A stretch of DNA of 64,000 bases, taken from positions 496,001 to 560,000 of the forward strand of contig NZ_JAVDYC010000001.1 of NCBI RefSeq assembly GCF_031458255.1, in the 5' to 3' direction. Source of the DNA: Catenuloplanes niger. GTDB taxonomy: Bacteria > Actinomycetota > Actinomycetes > Mycobacteriales > Micromonosporaceae. Both the position numbers and the translations under genes were made by a program. The notes beneath the pieces are model-generated. The model was not told the origin of the DNA and did no database searches. It saw only the letters and a list, made by a program, of their open reading frames with translations. Shown here one piece after another: positions 30,861 through 38,986 of this stretch (position 1 is the stretch's first letter; each line of letters opens with the position of its first letter).

Positions 30861-31091
30861 ATGGCCACCGACCCGTACCGACTGACCGATCAGACACCCG
30901 AGCCGCCCCGCCGGGAGGACCCGCCCACCGACCGGACCCGGCTGCTGCTCTGGGTGGTGCTGGTGGTCAGCGCCGGCATCAACGCCGCGCTGTCGACCGT
31001 GAACGTGTGGGCCGGCTCCGCGGTCGGCGTGATCGTGCTCGCCACCGCGGTGGCACTGGTCGTCCACTACCGCAAGGGCCGGCGCGGATGA
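30861..31091 (+). CDS. Small two-helix membrane protein, first gene of ABC operon
   Basis: 76 residues. A Pro/Asp-rich soluble start (MATDPYRLTDQTPEPPRRED) is followed by two hydrophobic stretches (LLLWVVLVVSAGINAALS and SAVGVIVLATAVALVVHY) and a basic end. It has GAGGGAG before the ATG. Its stop overlaps the ATG of the ABC ATPase. No domain is recognised. It may assist or anchor the FtsX-type transporter, as small membrane proteins often do in such operons. Confidence 0.8.
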   Translation: MATDPYRLTDQTPEPPRREDPPTDRTRLLLWVVLVVSAGINAALSTVNVWAGSAVGVIVLATAVALVVHYRKGRRG

Positions 31092-31822
31092 CGGCCGTCC
31101 TGACCCGCACCGCGGTCACGCTGGAGGACGTCGTGAAGACGTACTCCGGCGGTGTCCGCGCGCTGGACGGCGTGTCGCTGACCGTGGCGGCCGGCACGTT
31201 CCTGGCCGTGATGGGGCCGTCCGGTTCCGGCAAGAGCACGCTGATGCACTGCGCGGCCGGGCTCGACACCCCGAGCAGCGGACGCACCTTCATCGAGGGT
31301 ACGGAGATCAGCCGCCTCGACGAGACGAAGCGCACGGTGCTCCGCCGGTCCCGGGTCGGCTTCATCTTCCAGCAGTACAACCTGCTGCCCTCGCTCAGCG
31401 TCGCGGACAACATCACGCTGCCGCTGCGCCTGGCCGGGACCGCGCCGGACCGGGAGTGGGTGCGCACGCTGGTCGAGCGCGTCGGCCTGGCCGACCGGCT
31501 GCACCACCGGCCGGCCGAGCTGTCCGGCGGGCAGCAGCAGCGCGTCGCGGTCGCCCGGGCGCTGGTCACCCGGCCGGCCGTGGTCTTCGCGGACGAGCCG
31601 ACCGGTGCGCTCGATCTCCGTACCGCGCGGGAGGTCCTCGATCTTCTCCGCGCGCTCGTCGACGAGCTGGGCCAGACCGTCGTCATGGTCACCCACGACC
31701 CGGCAGCGGCCGCCCGCGCCGACCTGGCACTGGTGATGGCGGACGGCCGGATCGCCGACACCGTCCCGTCCCCCACCGCGGCACAGCTGGCCCGCCGCCT
31801 CACCGAGCTGGAAACGGAGTAA
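31088..31822 (+). CDS. ABC transporter ATP-binding protein (LolD/MacB type)
   Basis: 244 residues. Walker A GPSGSGKST, Q-loop FIFQQYNLLPSLSVADNITL, signature LSGGQQQRVAVARAL, Walker B VVFADEPTGALD and H-loop MVTHD are all intact. The Q-Q-Y-N-L-L and D-E-P-T-G-A-L-D wording is that of the MacB/FtsE/LolD group that works with FtsX-like permeases, which extrude or sense peptides and lipids rather than import. ATG 31088 overlaps the preceding stop (ATGA). The permease starts 7 bp after its stop. Confidence 0.95.
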   Translation: MTAVLTRTAVTLEDVVKTYSGGVRALDGVSLTVAAGTFLAVMGPSGSGKSTLMHCAAGLDTPSSGRTFIEGTEISRLDETKRTVLRRSRVGFIFQQYNLLPSLSVADNITLPLRLAGTAPDREWVRTLVERVGLADRLHHRPAELSGGQQQRVAVARALVTRPAVVFADEPTGALDLRTAREVLDLLRALVDELGQTVVMVTHDPAAAARADLALVMADGRIADTVPSPTAAQLARRLTELETE

Positions 31823-31828
31823 GACACC

Positions 31829-34384
31829 ATGTTCTACCTCGCCGCACGCATGGCCCGGCATCGCGTCGCCGGGCTGATCGCGGTCGCCTGCGCCACGCTC
31901 GGCGGTGCCGCGCTGGTCTCCGCGGTCGGCGTGATCGCGGAGTCCGGACTGCGCGGGCACCCGTCCCCCGGCCGGCTCGCGTCGGCGGACGTGGTGGTCT
32001 CCGCACCGCAGACCTACGCCGTCCCGGAGGATCTGCCGATCACGCTGCCGGACCGGGCCGGGGTGCCGTCCGCGCTCGTCGCCCGGCTGGCTTCGCTGCC
32101 CGGCGTGACCGCGGCGATCGGCGACGTGACGGTGCCGGCCGCGCTGATCGGCGCGGACGGCCGGGTGACCCCGGTCGACGGCCACAACTGGACCTCGCTC
32201 TCCCTCACCGCCCCCTCTCCCGCGCCCAGCGCCTCGCCGGGTACCTCGCCGGGCACCTCGCCCGGCACCGAGGGCGGCGGGCGGCCGACCGGGATCCCGG
32301 ACGGGCTCGCCGCACCGTCGGGTGACTCCGAGATCGCACTGGACGCCGCCACCGCCGCCGCGGCCGGCGTCGGCACCGGCGGCACTGTGCGGCTCTCCGC
32401 CGACGGCCGGACCGGTGACTACCGGGTCACGGCCGTGCTCGACGCCGGCGGCCCGGGCGTGTTCTTCGACGACGCCACCGCGATCGCGCTGACCGGCCGC
32501 ACCGAGGACCGGGTCGACCTGGTCGCGCTGCGCACCGAGCCCGGCCGCGCGGACGAGGTCGCGGACGCGGCCCGCGCGCTCGACGCCGGCCTGACCGTGA
32601 CGACCGGGACCGCGCGTGGCGACATCGCCGACCCGGAGACCGCGGCCGGCCGGAGCATGCTGCCGATCATGGCCGGGTCGCTCTCCGGCGTGACGCTGAT
32701 GATCATCGGCATCATCGTCGGCGGCGCGCTCGCGGTCTCGCTCACCGGCCAGCGCCGCGAGCTGGCCCTGCTCCGCGCGGTCGGCGCGACGCCCCGGCAG
32801 ATCCGCCGGCTCGCCACCCGCCAGGCGCTGATCGTCACGGTCGCGGCCTCGGTGCCGGGCGCGGCACTCGGCTACCTGGTGGCCGCGCGCTTCCGGGAGC
32901 TGCTGGTCGCAGTCGGGCTGGCGCCGGCCGCGCTGCCGCTGCAGTGGAGCCCGCTCCCGGGCGTGGCCGGCGTGCTGCTGATGGTGCTGACCGCCTGGAT
33001 CGCGGCCCTGGCCGCGGTCTCCGGAATCGCCACGATGCCCGCGACCGAGGCGGTCGCCGGATCGCGCACGGAACCCCGTACCCCCTCGGTCCGGCGTTTC
33101 TCCGCGGGCCTGGTCGTGCTGGCCGGCGCGAACGCGCTCGCGGTGACACCACTGATCTCCCGCACCGAGATCGGCGCCGCCACGACCGCGATGGCCGGCA
33201 TCCTCGCCGCGATCGGCCTGGCCATGGCCGGTCCCGGCCTGCTCTCCCGCGCCGGCCGGGTGATGGCCCGGCGGCTCCCGGCGCGGGCCTCGGCCCCGAC
33301 GTGGCTCGCGATCGCCAACACCCGGGGGTACGCGGTGCGCACCGCCGCCGCCGTCAGCACGCTCGCGGTCGCGGTGGTGTTCACGCTCACCTACGCGTTC
33401 AGCCACACCACCGTGCTCGCCGGCGCCACCCGCGACCAGGCCGACGGCACGGTCGCGCAGCTCGCGGTGACGGCGCCGGAACTGGGCCGGGTGCCGTCCG
33501 AGCTGACCGGCGCGGTCGCCGCCGTCCCCGGCGTGACCGGCGCGGCCATGGTGGGCGGCACGACCGTGCTGTGGACGTCCCGGATGTTCGGTGACGAGAT
33601 CGTCGAGCCGTCCGAGGCCGCCGTGCTCACCCCGGAGGCCGCGGCCGTGCTGGACCTGGGCGTGCGCGACGGCGACCTGGCCGGGCTGACCGGCGCCACG
33701 GTGGCGATCGACGCGACCACCGCCTCCGCCCGCCGCGCCGGCGTGGGCAGCGAGGTCACGCTGGTCCTCGGCGACGGCACGTCGGTCACCGCCCGCGTCG
33801 CCGCGGTCTACGAACGTGGCCTCGGCTTCGGCCCGGTGGTGCTCGCCCGCGACCTGGCCGCCGGGCACAGCTCCGGCCTGGACCAGCGGCTGCTGGTCCG
33901 CACGGACGGCAGCGCGTCCGCCCGGGACCGGGTGGCGGAGCTGGTCGCGTCGCGGCCCGGCGTCGCGCTGGACTCGGCCGCGCCGGACCCGGTGGCCGTG
34001 CCGTCCGAGCTGTGGCTCAACATTGCGGTGCTCGGGGTGCTGCTCGGCTACCTGCTGCTCGGCATAGCGAACAAGCTGGTCGCGGCCACCAGCGCGCGCC
34101 GGGACGAGCTGACGCTGCTGCGGCTGACCGGTGCCACCCCCGCCCAGGTCCGGGCCATGCTGCGTCGCGAGGCCGTGCTGATCTGGGTCTTCGCCACCGC
34201 CGGCGGGGCCGGGCTCGCGGTCCTCCCGCTGATGCTTCTCTCGCTGGGCTTCCTCGGCCGCCCGTGGCCGGCCGGCCCGTGGTGGCTCGGTCCCGCGGTG
34301 GTCGCGGTGGTCGGTCTGATCGCGTTCCTCAGCATCGAGATCCCCGGCCGCCGCGTCCTGCGCTCCACCGCCGTCACGGTGTGA
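31829..34384 (+). CDS. FtsX-like ABC transporter permease
   Basis: 851 residues. An N-terminal helix (VAGLIAVACATLGGAALVSAVGVIA) leads to a large extracytoplasmic domain (~30-270). Two blocks of membrane helices follow, each with an FtsX motif: LTGQRRELALLRAVGATPRQIRRLATRQ (~290-325) and ARRDELTLLRLTGATPAQVRAMLRRE (~750-780). A second outer domain lies between. This layout belongs to the bacitracin/antimicrobial-peptide resistance-type and MacB-related transporters. With its ATPase and the divergent two-component system it forms a complete sensing and detoxification module. Confidence 0.93.
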   Translation: MFYLAARMARHRVAGLIAVACATLGGAALVSAVGVIAESGLRGHPSPGRLASADVVVSAPQTYAVPEDLPITLPDRAGVPSALVARLASLPGVTAAIGDVTVPAALIGADGRVTPVDGHNWTSLSLTAPSPAPSASPGTSPGTSPGTEGGGRPTGIPDGLAAPSGDSEIALDAATAAAAGVGTGGTVRLSADGRTGDYRVTAVLDAGGPGVFFDDATAIALTGRTEDRVDLVALRTEPGRADEVADAARALDAGLTVTTGTARGDIADPETAAGRSMLPIMAGSLSGVTLMIIGIIVGGALAVSLTGQRRELALLRAVGATPRQIRRLATRQALIVTVAASVPGAALGYLVAARFRELLVAVGLAPAALPLQWSPLPGVAGVLLMVLTAWIAALAAVSGIATMPATEAVAGSRTEPRTPSVRRFSAGLVVLAGANALAVTPLISRTEIGAATTAMAGILAAIGLAMAGPGLLSRAGRVMARRLPARASAPTWLAIANTRGYAVRTAAAVSTLAVAVVFTLTYAFSHTTVLAGATRDQADGTVAQLAVTAPELGRVPSELTGAVAAVPGVTGAAMVGGTTVLWTSRMFGDEIVEPSEAAVLTPEAAAVLDLGVRDGDLAGLTGATVAIDATTASARRAGVGSEVTLVLGDGTSVTARVAAVYERGLGFGPVVLARDLAAGHSSGLDQRLLVRTDGSASARDRVAELVASRPGVALDSAAPDPVAVPSELWLNIAVLGVLLGYLLLGIANKLVAATSARRDELTLLRLTGATPAQVRAMLRREAVLIWVFATAGGAGLAVLPLMLLSLGFLGRPWPAGPWWLGPAVVAVVGLIAFLSIEIPGRRVLRSTAVTV

Positions 34385-34645
34385 CCTCCCCGGCGTCCGG
34401 CTCCGTCGAGCCGGGCGCCGTGCCGGCGCGGGTCCGGCGATCCAGCGCCCGGAACACCCACCACCCGATCTGGGCCGGCCGGACGAGCCACAGCACCTCC
34501 GGGCGCATCCGGCCGGGCACGACCCAGCCGAACCACGGCGCGGCGCAACCGACCGGCCACGACACCTCGGCCGCCGCGACGAACCACCGCCGGTCCACCG
34601 CCGCCACCACACGGGGATCAGCGCGCTCAGCCCGACCACCCACAT
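34374..34645 (-). pseudogene. Small hydrophobic protein, probably frameshifted
   Basis: Two adjacent frames each show coding-like third positions. From ATG 34645 one reads MWVVGLSALIPVWWRRW. From about 34605 downstream the other reads RWFVAAAEVSWPVGCAAPWF, GWVVPGRMRPEVLWLVRPAQ, IGWWVFRALDRR. Joined by a one-base shift they make an ~85-residue membrane-associated protein. The shift may be a sequencing error or decay. The alternative is that only the second frame is used, from an internal GTG. The 3' end overlaps the permease stop by 11 bp. Function unknown. Confidence 0.4.
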
Positions 34646-34717
34646 GAGAGCGTCCCGCCACACCACCGTAGGTTGTGTCCACTGCGGATGACGACCGGCC
34701 ACGGAAGGGGAAACGCT

Positions 34718-34843
34718 GTGGAAACGCGCAGGCGGTTCGTGGAGCGCGCCACCTCCGGCCCCGGCTACGCCGCGATAGTCACGGTCACCGCGCTCGGCGT
34801 CGGAGTGGCCGCCGCGCTCCTGGAGGCCTGGGCACCCTGGTGA
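34718..34843 (+). CDS. Small single-helix membrane protein (41 aa)
   Basis: METRRRFVERATSGPG (GTG start) is followed by the hydrophobic YAAIVTVTALGVGVAAALLE and AWAPW, then stop. AAGGGG lies eight bases before the GTG. The basic N-terminus and single helix suggest an inner-membrane protein with N-in topology. It lies between the ABC operon and a 17-bp minisatellite. It is short and unsupported by homology that I can recall. Confidence 0.5.
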   Translation: METRRRFVERATSGPGYAAIVTVTALGVGVAAALLEAWAPW

Positions 34844-34849
34844 GCGACC

Positions 34850-35012
34850 GGTCCCCGGCCGGCACCGGTCCCCGGCCGGCACCGGTCCCCGGCCGGCACC
34901 GGTCCCCGGCCGGCACCGGTCCCCGGCCGGCACCGGTCCCCGGCCGGCACCGGTCCCCGGCCGGCACCGGTCCCCGGCCGGCACCGGGCATCGGCCGGCA
35001 CCGGGCATCGGC
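34850..35012. repeat. 17-bp tandem repeat (minisatellite), about 9 copies
   Basis: The unit GTCCCCGGCCGGCACCG repeats nearly perfectly seven to eight times, and the last two copies become GCATCGGCCGGCACCGG. The period is not divisible by three, so the stretch is non-coding. It fills the gap between the small membrane gene and the 3' end of the siderophore-interacting protein gene. Each unit contains the palindrome CCGGCCGG. Confidence 0.95.
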
Positions 35013-35058
35013 CGGCCCGGAAGCGGCGGACGGGCCCGGACCGGCGCCGTGGGCTCGA

Positions 35059-35865
35059 TCAGTCGCCGGAGCCGCCGACCGCACCCTCGCGCCAGTAACC
35101 GCGGACCGCCACCCGCTCGGCGGGTAGACCACGGTCGTGCCGCAGGTGGGTGCGGAGCGTGCGCATCACGGCGGCCTCGCCGGCGCCCCACACGAACGAG
35201 CCCGGCCCGATCGGCACCGCGGCCACGGCCTCGAGCACGACGGCCTCCGGGACCGCGCCGAGCCAGCGGACGTCCGCCGCCCGGCCGCCGCCCAGCTCGC
35301 GCCGCGGGCCGTCGACCAGCACCAGCACCCGGATGATCGCCTCCGCCGGCAGCTCCTCCAGGAAGCGTTCGGCGGCCGGCAGGCCGGTCTCGTCCGCGAT
35401 CAGCAGGTAGTCGTCGCAGTCGGCCGGGAAGACCTGGCCGACGCGCGGGCCGATCACGCCGAGCGCGGAGCCGGGCGCGGCGGTCGCGGCCCAGCGGCCG
35501 GCCGGGCCGTGCGCGTGCAGCACGAAGTCGATGGTCAGCTCGCGAGCCACCGGGTCGAAACGGCGCGGCGTGTAGTCGCGGATCGCGGTCGCGTCCCGGC
35601 GGCCGGGGGCGGGCAGCGTCAGCTCGCCGGTCGCCTCGTCCGGCACGACCACCCGGACGTGGTCGGCCGAGGCCAGCGGCAGCCACGGGAACTCGGCCTC
35701 CAGCTCCGGCCCGCCGAGCACGATCCGGCGCATGGTGGGGCTCAGCGTCTCCACCCGGAGCACCTCGAGCCGCCGCCGTCGTTCCTGGTGGGACACGCGT
35801 CGCACCAGACTGGCGCCCCTGCCTCCCTCGCGCGCCGCGGTGCCGCGGCCAATCGGTTGTGTCAC
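35059..35865 (-). CDS. Siderophore-interacting protein (FAD/NADPH ferric-siderophore reductase)
   Basis: 268 residues. The FAD-binding domain has FPWLPLASADHVRVVVPDE and the R-x-Y-T motif AIRDYTPRRFDP. The NAD(P) domain has GPAGRWAATAAPGSALGVIG, DYLLIADETGLPAAERFLEE, GSFVWGAGEAAVMRTLRTHL and VRGYWREGAVGG. Such proteins release iron from ferric siderophores in the cytoplasm. GTG 35865 overlaps the stop of the upstream GNAT gene by 4 bp, so they are cotranscribed. No siderophore biosynthesis or uptake gene is adjacent. Confidence 0.92.
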   Translation of the reverse strand: MTQPIGRGTAAREGGRGASLVRRVSHQERRRRLEVLRVETLSPTMRRIVLGGPELEAEFPWLPLASADHVRVVVPDEATGELTLPAPGRRDATAIRDYTPRRFDPVARELTIDFVLHAHGPAGRWAATAAPGSALGVIGPRVGQVFPADCDDYLLIADETGLPAAERFLEELPAEAIIRVLVLVDGPRRELGGGRAADVRWLGAVPEAVVLEAVAAVPIGPGSFVWGAGEAAVMRTLRTHLRHDRGLPAERVAVRGYWREGAVGGSGD

Positions 35866-36380
35866 CCGGACATTCTCCCGGCGTGCCGATCGGGCCGGTG
35901 CGCAGGGGCGTGCTTCAGGTAGCGGCGGACCGGCACCAGCAGGATCGTGTCGCCGACCTCGGCCCGGAAGTCGAACCCACCGCCGTCGCGCCAGCCCTGT
36001 CGCTCGTAGAACCGCCGGGCCCGCGCGTTGCCGGGCGCGACCGCCAGCCGGGCGGTGTCGTGGCCGGCCGCCGCGACCTGCCGTTCCGCCTCGGCCAGCA
36101 GCATGCCGGCGACGCCGGTGCCCCGGTGCGCGGCCGCCACGTAGACCTGCTCGACCTCGTCGCCGGCCACCATGATGAACCCGGCCGGCTCGTCGCCGTC
36201 GACCGCGACCGTGATGTGCGCCAGCCGGTCGGTCACGCGCGGCGGGAACGACTCCGGCGTGCGCACCGCGACGAGCGCCTCCGGCACGCTTCCCACGTGC
36301 CCGTCGTGCCATCCGCGGTGCCAGAGCCGCGCGATCGCCTCGACGTCGGCGGGCACGGCGGGACGCAGTTCGATGCCCAT
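35862..36380 (-). CDS. GNAT family N-acetyltransferase
   Basis: 172 residues. IELRPAVPADVEAIARLWHR is the first strand and helix, VEQVYVAAAHRGTGVAGMLL carries the acetyl-CoA loop (H-R-G-T-G-V), and ARLAVAPGNARARRFYERQG is the last helix. It is a RimI-like single-domain enzyme with unknown substrate. It is coupled to the siderophore-interacting protein, which may hint at acetylation of a siderophore or its precursor, but that is a weak inference. Confidence 0.9.
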   Translation of the reverse strand: MGIELRPAVPADVEAIARLWHRGWHDGHVGSVPEALVAVRTPESFPPRVTDRLAHITVAVDGDEPAGFIMVAGDEVEQVYVAAAHRGTGVAGMLLAEAERQVAAAGHDTARLAVAPGNARARRFYERQGWRDGGGFDFRAEVGDTILLVPVRRYLKHAPAHRPDRHAGRMSG

Positions 36381-36419
36381 GCCCCGACGGTACGCATCAC
36401 CGCCGCTCGGCCGCGCCCA

Positions 36420-36466
36420 GGCCCGGTCCCACCGGCCCGATCCGGTCCCACCGGCGCGATCCGGTC
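36420..36466. repeat. 19-bp repeat, two to three copies
   Basis: CCGGTCCCACCGGCCCGAT is followed by a near-identical unit with CGCGAT and a partial third copy, just upstream of the GNAT gene start. Confidence 0.7.
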
Positions 36467-36485
36467 GTCTTCGGAACCGACCCGG

Positions 36486-36565
36486 CGCGGGACCGGCAGG
36501 GAGGCCGCCCGCGGCCGACCGGTGCCCGCGGGAGCACCGAAAGGCGCCCGCGCCGGAAGCGGGAC
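36486..36565 (+). repeat. Dispersed GC-rich element, copy A
   Basis: About 80 bp running from GCGGGACCGGCAGGGAGG through CCGCCCGCGGCC, GGTGCCCGCGGGAGCAC and GCCGGAAGCGGGA. The same blocks, in the same order and with nearly the same spacing, occur on the opposite strand at 50967-51047. The element contains two internal palindromes (GCCCGCGGGC-like and GGCCGCCCGCGGCC) able to fold. It lies in an intergenic region next to the 19-bp repeats. I do not recognise it as a known element. Confidence 0.8.
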
Positions 36566-36603
36566 ATGACCTGCCCTGTTCCTGGTCCGGCGGGAGCCTG
36601 CTC

Positions 36604-36716
36604 TGTTCCGCCCGGTGGGAGCGGCTTGGCCCGGCGGGAGCGGCTTGAGCCGGCGGGAGCGGCTTGAGCCGGCGGGAGCGGCTTGGCCCGGCGGGAGCGG
36701 CTTGAGCCGGCGGTGC
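36604..36716. repeat. 19-bp tandem repeat, about 6 copies
   Basis: The unit CGGCTTGAGCCGGCGGGAG repeats with the variant CGGCTTGGCCCGGCGGGAG. It lies directly beyond the 3' end of ligA (stop at 36718). Each unit contains an internal dyad (CCGGC around TTGAG), so the transcript end of ligA could form a series of small hairpins. Confidence 0.9.
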
Positions 36717-36717
36717 G

Positions 36718-38847
36718 TCAGAAGTCGTCCAGCGCCGGCTCCTCGCCCGCGTCGTGCGCGGCCAGCAGCGCGGCGAACCGGTCGGACGGCATGATCCGCA
36801 GGCCCAGCTCCTCCGCCTTGGCGGCCTTGGAGCCGGCGCCGTCGCCGACCACGACCAGCTGCGTCTTCTTCGAGACCGAGCCGGACGACTTGCCGCCCAG
36901 CCGCTCGACCGCCTCGTTGCCCTCGTTGCGGGTCAGGCCGGGGACCGAGCCGGTGACCACGACCGTCATCGGCGAACCGTCCGCGTTCTGCAGCGGCAGC
37001 CGCGGGCCGTCCGGGACGGCCTCGGCCTCGGCCGCGGCCCGCTCGGACGCCGGCACCACGCCCGGCTCGACCATGTTGACGCCGTGCGCCGCCAGCTTCG
37101 CGATGATCGGAGCCAGCTCGACCAGCTCGGCCGCGATCGTGGCCGCGCGCTCCGGGCCGACGCCCTCGACGTCCTGCAACTGCTCGACGGTGGCGCCGGT
37201 CAGCTCGTCCATGGTGCCGAAGTGCTTGGCCAGCCGGCGCGACATCGACCGCCCGGTCATCCGCACGCCGAGCCCGGTCAGCACCCGGGACATCGGCTGG
37301 GTCTTGGAACCCTCGATGTTCGCCAGCAGCTTCGTGGCGGACGTCGTGCCCATCCGCTCCAGCGCGGCGACCGCGTCCACGTCCAGCTCGTAGAGGTCGG
37401 CCGGGTCGGTCACCATGCCGGCCGCGACCAGCGCGCGGATCACCTTGTCGCCGAGGCCCTCGATGTCCATCGAGTCGCGCGCCGCGAAGTAGGCCAGCGA
37501 CTCGGTCGCGCCGCAGGCCCGCCCCTGCGTGCACCGCCAGCGCTTCTGCGAGCGGTCGATGTCGCCGCCGCAGCGCGGGCAGAACTCCGGTGGCGTGAAC
37601 GCGACCGCGTCGGCCGGGCGCTCGTCCAGCTTCGCCCCGGTGATCTCCGGGATGACCTCGCCGGCCCGGCGGACGAACACGGTGTCGCCGACCCGCACGT
37701 CCCGCCGGACGAGGTCGCCGAAGTTGTGCAGCGTGGCCGAGGTGACCACGACGCCGCCGACCTGGACCGGTGCGATCACCGCGACCGGGGTGATCACGCC
37801 GGTGCGACCGACCTGCACCTCGATCTTGGTCAGCGTGCTGGTCCGGGTGTCGGCCGGGAACTTGAACGCGGTCGCCCAGCGTGGTGCGCGGCTGGACGAC
37901 CCGGCCGCGTCCCGGTCGGCCGGCGCGTCCGCCTTGATCACCGCGCCGTCGATGTCGAAGCCGAGCTTGCCGCGCAGCGCGCCGAGCGCGGTGACCGCGT
38001 CGACCAACTCGTCCGCGGTGGCGCACCGGGGCATGCCGGCCGGTGAGCCCGCGGTGGTGGTGACGCCGAGGTCCGCGATCGCGGCCATCGCGGCGCTGTG
38101 CGTGAGCCCTTCGCCACCCGGCAGGTCGTGCACCGCGTACGCCAGGAAGGACAGCGGCGCCAGGTAGGCCCGGTCCTGCGCGCGGAGCGTGCCGGCCGCG
38201 GCGTTGCGCGGGTTCGCGAACGGTGCGCCGCCGTGCGCGACCCGCAGCTCGTTGGCCTTGGCGAAGTCGTCGTCGGTCATGAAGACCTCGCCGCGCACCT
38301 CCACCGTGACCGGCCGGGTCAGCTCGCCCGGCAGCCCGGCGACCGCGCGGGCCTGCGCGGTCACGTCCTCCCCCGCGGTGCCGTCGCCGCGCGTCGCGAC
38401 CTGCACCAGCGTGCCGTCGACGTAGCGCGCCGCGATCGCCATGCCGTCGATCTTCGGCTCGACCGTGAAGCCGGCGACCGGCCGGCCGATCACCTTCTCC
38501 AGGCGGGCCGCCCACTGTCGCAGCTCGTCGGCGTCGAACACGTTGGCCAGGCTGAGCATCGGCGTGCTGTGCACGACGTCACCGACCACGCCACCGCCGG
38601 CCGCGACCACCTCGGTCGGCGAGTCCGCCACCGCCCACTCCGGGTGCGCCGCCTCGCTCGCGGACACCCGGGCGAACAACGCGTCGTAGGTGGCGTCGTC
38701 CATGACGATGTCCTCGCCCGCGTAGTACGCCGAGGCGGCCTCCCGCATCCGCGTGATCGCCTCCCGGTAGTCGTCGGCGGTCTCGAACGGCGCGGCGTGC
38801 GCCGCGTCGACGACGGGTGCGATCTCGTTGTCGGCGGTCGTGGGCAT
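36718..38847 (-). CDS. ligA: NAD+-dependent DNA ligase
   Basis: 709 residues, full length for LigA. Domain Ia (YYAGEDIVMDDATYDALFARV) is followed by the adenylation domain with nucleophile Lys132 in VEPKIDGMAIAARYVDG. Then come an OB fold, the four-Cys zinc finger (CPRCGGDIDRSQKRWRC...C), helix-hairpin-helix repeats (MDIEGLGDKVIRALVAAGMV, LQDVEGVGPERAATIAAELV) and a C-terminal BRCT domain (LQNADGSPMTVVVTGSVPGL to the end). It seals nicks in replication and repair. It stands alone; the sigma-factor gene upstream ends in a strong hairpin. Confidence 0.96.
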   Translation of the reverse strand: MPTTADNEIAPVVDAAHAAPFETADDYREAITRMREAASAYYAGEDIVMDDATYDALFARVSASEAAHPEWAVADSPTEVVAAGGGVVGDVVHSTPMLSLANVFDADELRQWAARLEKVIGRPVAGFTVEPKIDGMAIAARYVDGTLVQVATRGDGTAGEDVTAQARAVAGLPGELTRPVTVEVRGEVFMTDDDFAKANELRVAHGGAPFANPRNAAAGTLRAQDRAYLAPLSFLAYAVHDLPGGEGLTHSAAMAAIADLGVTTTAGSPAGMPRCATADELVDAVTALGALRGKLGFDIDGAVIKADAPADRDAAGSSSRAPRWATAFKFPADTRTSTLTKIEVQVGRTGVITPVAVIAPVQVGGVVVTSATLHNFGDLVRRDVRVGDTVFVRRAGEVIPEITGAKLDERPADAVAFTPPEFCPRCGGDIDRSQKRWRCTQGRACGATESLAYFAARDSMDIEGLGDKVIRALVAAGMVTDPADLYELDVDAVAALERMGTTSATKLLANIEGSKTQPMSRVLTGLGVRMTGRSMSRRLAKHFGTMDELTGATVEQLQDVEGVGPERAATIAAELVELAPIIAKLAAHGVNMVEPGVVPASERAAAEAEAVPDGPRLPLQNADGSPMTVVVTGSVPGLTRNEGNEAVERLGGKSSGSVSKKTQLVVVGDGAGSKAAKAEELGLRIMPSDRFAALLAAHDAGEEPALDDF

Positions 38848-38937
38848 AGGGCACTCGTTTCCTCAGGTCCTCGTGACGATCTTCTTTCTACTCCACGGGT
38901 ACGACATGTTCCGGTCACGCCTCGCAGTGCGGACGCA

Positions 38938-38973
38938 GTGATGGCGGTGCTCCGTCCGGAGCACCGCCATCAC
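38938..38973 (-). terminator. 17-bp-stem hairpin after the sigma-factor gene
   Basis: GTGATGGCGGTGCTCCG and CGGAGCACCGCCATCAC are perfect reverse complements around a 2-base loop, starting 14 bp after the sigma-factor stop (38987) and before ligA. It has no U-tract. It is a very stable actinomycete-type terminator separating the two same-strand genes. Confidence 0.85.
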
Positions 38974-38986
38974 GAACGTGATCGGG

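Noticed and set aside
31067-35686. 1539-codon minus-strand open frame opposite the ABC operon.
   Set aside because: Low-complexity Arg/Gly/Asp/Gln sequence caused by antisense of high-GC coding; the plus-strand ABC genes have intact Walker and FtsX motifs.
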